DNA of 64,000 nucleotides. Source: Collybia mongolica (taxonomy: Eukaryota; Basidiomycota; Agaricomycetes; Agaricales; Clitocybaceae). Each line of letters begins with the position of its first letter. The stretch's first letter is position 1. The position numbers and the translations under genes are program-made. Where the stretch lies: positions 248,001 to 312,000 of the forward strand of contig JAAXNY010000012.1 in assembly GCA_013420905.1 (NCBI GenBank), given 5' to 3'. Positions 53,258 to 62,311 of the stretch are shown here, in pieces. The notes below the pieces were generated by a model. That model was not told where the DNA came from, did no database searches, and saw nothing but the letters and a program-made list of their open reading frames with translations.

Positions 53258-54209
53258 ATGGATTTCTTAAAGCACAATGTTAAACCAGAGGAGCCCGCAG
53301 CTCAGCCCGGTCAAGAGAAAAGCCTGCTCGACAAATTTGGGGGTGCCCTCCAATCACAGATCCAACCCACACCGCCTCACGCTCCCGCTCCCCAGTCCGC
53401 ACTAAGGACAGAGGGTCTCTTTGGAAATGTTGGCGATGCTTTACAATACGCTTCCAGGATCACCCCCACTCCTCCACCACCTCCCCCCACCCCAGTGAAA
53501 GAAGATACGAATTTGTTCGATAAGCTCAACAGCTTGGTGGGCGGGGATCACCATCCCGCTCCCGCTCCTGCGCCAAGGCAGGAAGGACTCTTGGAGAAGG
53601 TTGGCGACGCCCTCCACCACGCGTCCACTCCTACGCCTGCGCCCGTGAAGGAAGATGCAAGTTTGCTTGGGAAGATCGCCAGTGTGGTGGGTGGGGACCT
53701 GACATCCGCGACCACTCCAGTACCACCAAAGCAGGAGGGACTGTTGGGAAAGATCGGCGAAGCATTGGGTGTGGAAAACTCAGCACCCGAGCCGCCGAAG
53801 TCGGAGGGCCTGCTCGGGAAGATCGGTGACATGATTGGAGGTAAGCATGAGGAGCCGACGAAGCCCATGTCCCTGGCGGGTAAGATCGACCAGGCGTTAG
53901 GAGGAGGTGCGGCGTCGGAGAAGAACGAGGGTAAGGTTCAGATTAATATATTTTTCGCCACAGGGTCTAATCGACTGCATTGTATAGATTACTTGGACAA
54001 AAGTACGCTTGTTGTTTCATTCGTCCGTTATGCATGGATTGCTTATCCCAGGATTAGCCATTGACTTTTTCCAGGAACATGTGCTAAGGCAGGGAGCGCA
54101 AGATAACGAACTTGCGCTTGAACAGCTGAAAGACAAAGAAATTGCTGATGTCATTAAGCGCGGTTTTAAGCGAACAACTGGGTTTGACTTACCGGGCACA
54201 AAGCACTGA
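53258..54209 (+). CDS. GLLGKIGDAL-repeat protein, member 1
   Basis: Exons 53258-53930, 53988-54002 (a 15-base micro-exon) and 54058-54209. It starts MDFLKHNVKPEEPAAQPGQE. About six copies of a short amphipathic motif follow (LLDKFGGALQSQ, LFGNVGDALQYAS, LLEKVGDALHHAS, LLGKIASVVGG, LLGKIGEALG, LLGKIGDMIGG), spaced by Pro/Ala linkers such as PPPPPPTPVKED. The conserved end is DFFQEHVLRQGAQDNELALE followed by LKDKEIADVIKRGFKRTTGF and PGTKH. The conserved C-terminus resembles a fungal family of small stress-type proteins of unknown function (from memory, not verified). The repeats would form short amphipathic helices. Its paralogues are at 56233 and 62312. Confidence 0.65.
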
Positions 54210-55228
54210 GAATTTGGGACAAGGTCATGCTGTAATAATAGTTGAGGCTGTGAGATTGTGTATGCCATCATGTGTACTGCAGTGGACAAGCTGTGTTGAG
54301 TCGCAAGTTATGACGGGAGAAAATGTCTTAAAATATCTATCTTTTCTGCGAACAGCTTATTTCTCTGAGAGTTAGGGCACTCCGTGAATAGAGCTAGACG
54401 TTAAGCCTCATCATCCGTGTTCAACAATTGATTGGAACACTCTTTGAGCGGGGCCTTTCAACTTTGACATCACGGGCCGATGGGGAGATACCACAACCTC
54501 AGAAACCCCTGTACCTACACAATGGAGATCTGATAAGAGCGTTTAAGGTTTAAGTTGTTTCTTCCCTGTCCCAGTTGTTGGGATATTCATCTGATCGGGA
54601 AGATTCCGTCTAGAACTAGCATTCGCCAGTAGAACAGCCACAAGCTATTGTGGGAAACCTCAGCGATGCCAGTAACTCGTTGAGATAGACTGTTCGCGCG
54701 TAAACTCCGAAGAATACTCAGAAAACATCCGCAATAATTCAAGTTAGATATTCGGAGTGCTGCAGTAAATGGAGTACAAAATAATTGCCGGCGGGTCCTC
54801 GTTTCCAACCAAGTAGGCCTATAGGAAATAGATTCGTCAACTATACATAGTTTATCATTGATCGGGTTTCGATTTTGGGTTGGAGATTTTGTGACATCCA
54901 GCGTACCCTCGAATGTCTGCTCTCCCAGTCATATGTATCATCGGGGTCCCTCTCCATGACAACAATGACACCATCCAAACATGCTTGCCTACTCGGAGTG
55001 AATGGTCCTCGCTGCCAGCTCCAAGAGATTGAGGTTTGAGGTTTGTCAAGCTCGCAGCGGGTTGTGCCGCCTTAAAGTACGGGGTTCAGGATGCTGATGC
55101 ACAGGATGGAGACGAGGAGTAAGTATCACTCGCGTTCTCTGATCATGGAGTCTGCGATATTCCTGCACCCCTGCGCGAGGTTTAGAAGGGTTTAAAATTG
55201 TGAGTTGTGCTTTTTTGCAGCGACGGCG
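54210..55228. other. Intergenic, nothing recognised
   Basis: About 1 kb between member 1 and the MITE. No exon is convincing. Confidence 0.4.
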
Positions 55229-55983
55229 TAGGGCTGCACGCCGTATCCGTCCCGTCGTCACCCAAGCGCACCCCTTTGCCGGTACGGTGTACGGTACGGG
55301 TATCCGCCGTCCGGCCCGTCAATTGACGGCCGTTGACGGCTCGATACGGGTATACGGCCCACGTGACTTCGAAAATGCGCCTCGTCGATGCATTTGCACA
55401 AAAGACTGGCGTGATGATGCATTTACCTCCCCAGATGACAGAAGAAGGGTTGTAGCATCAACCCCTCTACTTTGTGTGCTGGGATTGCACTCTGTATCAC
55501 GTCCTCTTCCCATTGGTGATGGATGCTCGAAGGGGAGCGACATATCAGGGCGGAGGGATATAAGATACAACACTAAGGTTAATTTACGACCTGTAAACAT
55601 TTGACGGGAACGGCGCGCTTCCTGCCAAATCATAAATTCAGTGCAGAGGTATGTGTTCTGATTCACGTACCTGGTGAGATCATCAATAACAGCTGTACTC
55701 TTGCATATTACAGATATTCCGCTGTCAAAAACAGTCCCTTGAGGCAAGAAGTGCAATCACAACACAACGAGAGGGCATACATCCAATACTCACAAAGTTA
55801 TTGTAAGATCTATTAGCCGTATGCCCGTATTACTATTAGCCCGTCAACGGCCGTATTGGCACCCGTACCGTGCCGTCGGGCTTGCCGCCGAAGGGTGTAC
55901 GGTTACGGTTACGGCAAACCCGTCGCCGTCAGAACCGTAAACTATACGGCCGTATGCCGTATACGGTACGGTGTGCAGCCCTA
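55229..55983. mobile_element. Candidate MITE with TAGGGCTGCAC ends and CCGTA/ACGGC arrays
   Basis: The inverted ends are TAGGGCTGCACGCCGTA (left) and TACGGTGTGCAGCCCTA-like (right). The first and last about 180 bases are dense in CCGTA, TACGG and ACGGC words on both strands, while the centre is ordinary. No open frame of value is present. A TA duplication is possible; an 8-bp duplication was not seen. Subterminal arrays of this type are common in hAT-like non-autonomous elements (inference). Confidence 0.6.
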
Positions 55984-56232
55984 GGTACCCTGCGCGTGGC
56001 CTCGATACATAACAATGCGGAAAGCACCGAAACTAAGCCTCATTTCTTCACGGCTTCGCTGAATCCATCGATATCCTGCCAATCGCCACTAATCATGTTG
56101 AATCACCTCAGTCTCTCCCGATTTACCGCCAAGGACCGTCGAAAAAGATCCCCAACAGAACACAGCTCAAACCCCTACCGCCTTCACCCCAGCGTCGATC
56201 CCATCAGTAGACATACACGCTTCTAACTTCGA

Positions 56233-56934
56233 ATGGATTTCTTGAAGACTCTCCATCTGGAAGACCAGGGTAAGCCCGGGGGCTTGTTCGACAAACTCGG
56301 AGGTGCGCTGCAGTCGCAGATTCAATCACACCCGTCTGCCACCCCTCCCGCCGCAACAAAACATGAGCGCCTTTTTGGGAAGATCGGCGACGCGCTACAC
56401 CATATCTCCGTCCCGACGCCTCCACCTGCACCACCCGCGCCGGTGAAACAAGGCGACGGTCTACTCGGGAAGATCGGGAAGATCAGTAGTGCGTTGGATG
56501 GGGAGAAGCCGGCGTCTGCGCCGACAAAAGATGAGGGGCTGCTTGGGAAGATCAATGGTGTGATTGGGGGCACGCAAGGGCCGGCGAAGCCGCAATCTTT
56601 GGGTGACAAACTGAATCATGCGTTGGGGGGCGGAGCAGCTGGGGAACACAAAGAAGGTAATGCGTGTTTTATTCTCGTATCTACCAGATGATTAATTGGT
56701 TGATCTACTAGATGTTTTGGACAAGGGTATGTCTGGCAACGGTCGGCTCGACGCACATGAAACACTTACCATTTAAAAATAGCGATTGATCTATTCCAGG
56801 AACATGTCCTGAGGCAGGGACCACAGAACAACGAGTCTGCTATCGAACAATTGAAGGATAAACAAATCGCGGAAGCAATTAAGAACCAGTTCAAGAGCGC
56901 AACTGGGAAGGAGTTTCCGGGTACGAAGAAATGA
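56233..56934 (+). CDS. GLLGKIGDAL-repeat protein, member 2
   Basis: The same exon plan as member 1: a long first exon, a short exon encoding DVLDK near 56712, and a last exon ending at the TGA 56932-56934. It starts MDFLKTLHLEDQGKPGGLFD. The motifs LFDKLGGALQSQ, LFGKIGDALHHIS, LLGKIGKISSAL, LLGKINGVIGG and SLGDKLNHALGGG are separated by Pro/Ala linkers. The end is AIDLFQEHVLRQGPQNNES followed by AIEQLKDKQIAEAIK and PGTKK. It is a tandem duplicate of member 1, now separated by a MITE. The shared micro-exon structure confirms common origin. Confidence 0.65.
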
Positions 56935-57307
56935 GTAGCAAGGGAGTACTACCCGTGTACACTATTAGATTCTAAATTTGTAGCTTGCCTTTTATTCTCT
57001 CGAGCAGGCTATGATGTTAGTTTAACGGAGATGATAGCTTCAAAATAAAGGCGAGATGTAGTATGGACGCCGTAACGCCATAGTTACAAACGAAGGGGAG
57101 GTATGAGCATACGCGATCACGCGACCAATTAAGGTCGACGCGCTCCTTCCGGAAGACAAAGTCAGTCGCGTACAAGTTTCCCGGTCCGATATCTCGGGCT
57201 TTAAAATTGAGCCCCGCTCAAAACTGTGATAAAATACACGGCCATTAAATACAGTGTCGATAGTAATATACTTAGTAGTAACGTGTTTTATACGCATTAT
57301 ACAACCT

Positions 57308-58917
57308 CTATACGGTCGCCGCAAGTTTTTCCCTCAATACCTCCTTTAGATGCTCTGTCATAGTCTCTTCGGTATTCGGAATATCTCCCGAAGGGATTGA
57401 GATCCCCGCAGTCATCCGCACCCGCTCAGGTCTACTCAGATTTTCATAAGCAACCATTCGCCTCATGTGTCCCATACGCCACAGCTAGACAAAGAAAGAA
57501 ATGGTCAACAAGTAACAAAATATGTAGGATGTACGGTCTCTTACTCGTAGCTGTCGCACCAGCGCATTCAATTCCTCCCGCACCTTTTCCCACTCGTCCA
57601 CCTGCGCGACATTATCCCGAGCTTTATGATGAGAAATCACATCATCCACTCTTTTCCGGATGTTATAGTCTCGAAGGGAATTTAACCAGTCCCTTTGAGC
57701 CTTGGGCATGTGAAGCTCTTCGATTTCGGGGGGAGGGATCTTCCCTGTGCCCAGAAACGCATCAAACGTCCGGATCGCGAGTGACTGTCCCCCCGACATG
57801 CCATCCACCATGACCCCGTCAGGCCCTTCGAGCGCCCAACCAGTGAACCCTTGAACATACGGGAGCCAGATTTCACGTGCCATGTTCGTCTCGTTGAAGT
57901 TGTCGAAAAACCAGCGGAACGCCGGCATGAGTGACGCATTCATCTCCTTCAACGTGCTGGCGGCGACACGCGGAGATTCATCGGTCAACGACATACAGCT
58001 TGTTATTGCAGATGCGAACATACGGTACGCTGGGAGCGACTGATGAATCTTGTGAGCTAATGAGCACATTCATTCGCACCAATGACAAACCTTGAGCTCC
58101 ATTTCTGTGAAGAGGCGGATGGCCCAGTGGGAGGTCCTTTGATGTGCTTCTGGAAGCCCCACGACCGTTGAATAGTACGGTCGATATTGTGTTTCTGCAC
58201 CATGGGTGTTTGCATGACCGGTCGTTAAAACGCTGCCGCCTGCAGATGTAAACCCGAAGTATTTCTGACAGAACGCCCATGGAACATCCAACTGGGGCGG
58301 CATCACGACGACCTTTTCAACCTGGGCCTCACGGACGATAGGAGATATTCCCCATCTGGAAAATAACGTAAATAGCGTCGCTTGCCAATAATGCGGTGAA
58401 AGATTTACCTGAATGAGTGCCGTAAAAAGCTGAGACATGCGAGAAAACCAACTAGGGCGTTACGCATGGATTGTGCTGTGTGTCCCGGCCAGCATCCATC
58501 TTCCGCTTCCAGGAGAGCGTTTTGAACTGCTTGTAAGTCGACAGAGCACATGTTTGAGCCCTTAAGGTCATGGTAGGCAGGGTTTCCTGCTAAGAGCCCA
58601 CTGATGCGCGCGCGCATCAAATCTATGGCCTCGCGATTTTCTGCGTCATCGTATGATGAATTTAATACAGGCAGGAAGGGCGCGATCACTTCGTATGTAG
58701 CCTCGTATCCCTGGAGAGGCGCTGGCCAGGAGGGCTTGAATGTCGGTTCTGGAGGCCATGTTCCCCCAAAGCACTCGATGAGGCGCTCTAAGGCGATTTC
58801 GGGGAGGGGAAGGTCAGGCGCAAGAATGTAACGGAGCGCATCCGACGTGTCGGGCTCCGGGTCAGATTCTGTCGTGGTAGTCCACAACCAGCTGGTGAAA
58901 TATCGAATGTATTCCAT
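57308..58917 (-). CDS. Indoleamine 2,3-dioxygenase-like haem protein
   Basis: Four exons or so. It starts MEYIRYFTSWLWTTTTESDP. The order is: a helical N-terminal domain; VVVMPPQLDVPWAFCQKYFG; YYSTVVGLPEAHQRTSHWAI with RLFTEMEL; SLPAYRMFASAI; IWLPYVQGFTGWALEGPDGV; MVDGMSGGQSLAIRTFDAFL; LHMPKAQRDWLNSLRDYN; and after the last intron LWRMGHMRRMVAYE. The GQS...FDxxLG and MP..R.WL..L segments, and the late R-x2-H-x6-Y, parallel the IDO family, where that His is the proximal haem ligand (RSYHIQIVTKYI in human IDO1). IDO opens the tryptophan indole ring in the kynurenine pathway. Substrate identity here is uncertain because the N-terminal half is divergent. The stop is at 57308-57310. Confidence 0.65.
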
Positions 58918-59984
58918 GAGTGGAGTAACGGTACTGGAGTGAGTGCCCTTGTTAGCAGGAGTGATTCATTTTATAGCTCTTTTTGTTTCGGGGCTCGGTG
59001 ATCGGCAAGGCAGTACCGACGAACGGGATAACTACATTGACGCATACCATCTTGCAGGTGCGACATCAGGGTGGAGGATTTCACCATTCGTAACTGGTGC
59101 GCCTGGGTCCATGACATGGAACGTATTACACTGCCAAGGTCCATAAAAAGAGCAAGCCCAAGGTATATGAGCGCCACAGTGCCGGAAATTGACGACTCCC
59201 ATGTATCATTTGTGTCGTAAATCGAATCCCGCAGCCAGGTGTAGATTTTTGAGATCTGGATGGTTGTCATCATGGTGTGCGTGGGAAAGATTCCTTAACT
59301 TGCGTAATCATCAAAGTTTTTAACGGTCCTGATGAAGGTCTGATACTTGTTCCGACCCGGTCTCCGATGACCTCGAAAGACATAAAAAAGAGGCTGTGAG
59401 TTCCCGACTGGCAGTGTTATACCGACAACCCGTGTTTCTGAGTTACACTAAGTCATTTTTTTATACCAGCAACCGAGTAGTCAGACTCACTGTTTCAACT
59501 CTAGTTCAGATGCAAGTGGGGTGAGATTGAGGTGAGATAAAGGTCGATATGATGCCATGATCATTCAACCGGCTGGGTCCTGTTGCAAGAATCGTGAAAA
59601 TGTCTATGAATAGCTAAAATTCCACGTCCAACTTGAACCAACCCGATTACCAAGCCCGAATTCATCGGCAAACGAGTGACTACACAGAAACTTGATAGTT
59701 CTAGGCTCCACGTGGGATTCCATTCTAATTTGTTTCGTGAGCGAAATAAACAAGCATGCTCACAATGATGTACCCTTCCATTAAGTCTGTCACAGTATTC
59801 CCGGAGTCCACGAAGGATGGCTGTTTGCTTCTCATTTCGAGGGCAACGACGGTCCTGAGGTCATTTGAAGCTGCTCATGTCTACTGATAAGCGACCCTTC
59901 GAGTCATGTGCCTCATGTGCCACAACTAAAGAATAATAACCAATATATAACAGTATACAAAAGAAAGTCCATTCTTACCTCCAG
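58918..59984. other. Intergenic; one short open frame not supported
   Basis: About 1 kb. A minus-strand frame at 58971-59273 starts MMTTIQISKIYTWLRDSIYD, vaguely like the N-terminus of the IDO-like protein, and may be an outlying relic. Nothing else was recognised. Confidence 0.35.
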
Positions 59985-61250
59985 TTAGGGCACCATTCCA
60001 TACAACTCGTTTTGCACTTCGACCCATTCATTGACCTGAGTAAGTTCTCTCCGAGTCACGCAAATTCATGTCCTCCACCCTCTTCTGGGCATTGTATTCC
60101 CAGGGGGTTCCCAACCTTTTTTTGGCGGAGCGGTAGGGATGGAGATAATATGACGCTCAAAGATGCATCGAACATGCGATTGTGGGAGACTAGGCCCCGG
60201 TGCTGCCATTAATCACTATTGCATCAGAGCCTGGTAACACACAGCCTATGAAGCCCTAGAGGTACGGCAGCCAGATTGTATGCGTTACGCCGGTTTCGCC
60301 AAAGCTTTCAAAAAAAGATTGGAACAACTCTCGTGAGTGATATATCGGGGTAGTAGCAGTGACGTGGGGGGAGCCTTTGATTAGTTATATGCAACTGATT
60401 ATGGCAACTAGACAATACACAGGGAAATTCCATGAGTCAAACATATAGACTATGTTGAAGATGGCTTGACGAACCTTGTGCTCTATCACCGTAATTTCTG
60501 TTAAATTTGCTTCCAACAGTGCTTAAGATAACGGCATTTCGAGAGATAGCCGCCAGAATGCGATGTCCAAAGTATTTCTGAACGGCCTTCCATGATTTCC
60601 AAGCAGAGTAGTATCATGAACGCCATTTCTATCTGGGCTTCACAGATATCAGGGACTTTCCCCACACCGGAGGGATGGCAGTACCAGTACTGGCGTGCCG
60701 ATCGCGAAAACGGCGGATATAACCCAACGAGTGGCACATCAAGACAATATATGCCCGAAAGCCAATGAGGGCATTAAGAGGGCTTATGGGGTTTAGCGCT
60801 GAGGAGGACTCCGTTGTTTGTCCTGGCCAATATCCGTCTGCTGCTCCTTGAAGAATACCCTGGACTGCTTGTATGTCGGCAGAGAATGCATTAGAAACAA
60901 CAACACCCCAGAAAATTCCGGCAACATGCGAGCCCGTTGAATCTACGGTCTCCTTGTTACATCATCTGAGGACAAGTTCGAGGCCGACAAGGACACAAGA
61001 ATGCCATAAGGAGCCTTTATGCCTGGAGAGGTAGGCGAGATAGCTTGGAAGTTGATTCCGGAGGCTACGATACCCCAAAGGGCTCGATGAGCCATTATAA
61101 AGCCTCTTCAAGACGTGAAACGTCAGTCGGGAGGATGAAGGCGAGGACACCGTTTGGTAGATACGTCCTCAGAGCTGAATGTGACGATCCTGTGCTTGGT
61201 AGGTAGCGGCAAGCGACTAAGAGGAAAATGCCACGCACTTTTATGCTCAA
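59985..61250 (-). pseudogene. Decayed copy of the indoleamine-dioxygenase-like gene
   Basis: DNA-level resemblance to 57500-58850 is visible in the same order. For example, TGTCCTGGCCAATATCC near 60820 matches TGTCCCGGCCAGCATCC near 58480, and the coding around it matches (GYWPGQ versus GCWPGH). The region near 60020 matches the part of the gene around 57590. Frames are broken by multiple stops and indels, and only fragments of about 60-80 codons stay open. It is read on the minus strand like the intact gene and lies just upstream of it, so it looks like a tandem duplicate in decay. Confidence 0.55.
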
Positions 61251-61656
61251 TATTGTGGCTAGTCAACTTTTCTACCGAATACGACGCACGGCGCGGCAGC
61301 AGCGAAGGACTTCTTCGTCTCCTTCAGGGTTAAATCATTTTCAAAAGCAATGGAGATATTCCTAAGGTGTGCCGAATGATTACATGAGGGATGGTACCCT
61401 GGTCTTAGCCATTATGATCGTCGTGAGTGTTAAATTCATGTCGGGCGATAGTGAACGTTGTTGTTCTTTGTTGACAACATTGAACTACCCGGCCCGTTGA
61501 TATTGCCTGAAGCTTGCTCACCTTTCCCTGCATTGCTTACGTTTAAACTTATCTGCACGCCGGGAAGCTTGGAGTTCCAGGACTTTATCTCGACCGTCTG
61601 TGACATTAACCATTGCCACTGTTGAATTATTACGGTTCCTGGATAGGGGGGACGGC
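61251..61656. other. Intergenic, nothing recognised
   Basis: This spacer lies between the pseudogene and the small MITE. No coding signal was seen. Confidence 0.4.
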
Positions 61657-61663
61657 AGTGACC

Positions 61664-61820
61664 CTCAGTAAAAAAGAAAGTCGTGTTTAGTCGGTTCCTT
61701 AGTCTTTCCTAGTCCGAAATTTCGACATAATCGGGGAAAACTTGTGGAAGAATCAACTTAAAGTTAGCCGATTTTTTTTTGATTAATGTCGAAATTTCTA
61801 ACTATTTTCTTTTTACTGAA
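61664..61820. mobile_element. MITE, 157 bp, 7-bp target duplication AGTGACC
   Basis: The left end CTCAGTAAAAAAGAAAGTC and the right end CTTTTTACTGAA are inverted. The flanks AGTGACC are at 61657-61663 and 61821-61827. The first about 31 bases match those of the 244-bp MITE at 8855-9098. No coding capacity. Confidence 0.7.
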
Positions 61821-61827
61821 AGTGACC

Positions 61828-62311
61828 ATCCGCCGTTTAGGGCCGAAGAGAAAATTCTTCTTATCTCGACCTTAGCTTCACACCAACCCGGCGTGACCAA
61901 AGTGTGACCTAGCTTGTACGCCTTTTTATTTTACAGGCTCCTCGTCGAACTGTTCAGTCATGAAAATTGTTGTATACAGAATGTCATAAGATAGCTTCCC
62001 TTCATAAGGTCAAATCCATGTGACGAAGCTAAGGTCGAAATAGGGTTCGCCTTATGTAGTGTAATTTAGGGTATCACTCTAGCATTCTAATGTGAGATAC
62101 CTGTCATTTTCAAGTAAAAGCTGACGGGCATCTCATTTGCAGTTCCGAAACAGGAACACTTCGAACCTGAATGTAATTGTACACGACCCCGCGGAACAGA
62201 CAAATCAACCGATTTAGGCAACAGCCCACGCAAGGGTACGAACTTCTCTTTAAAAGAGACCTAGACCAGCAGAACCAAACCCAAGACGACGCCCCAAGTT
62301 CAACGCCCCTC
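61828..62311. other. Upstream region of the repeat protein gene
   Basis: It probably holds the promoter of the gene at 62312. A TTTAAAAG sequence lies about 60 bases before the ATG. No other feature was seen. Confidence 0.4.

Noticed and set aside
58971..59273. Possible N-terminal exon or third copy of the IDO-like gene
   Set aside because: Only the first about 20 residues look similar; no downstream continuation was found.
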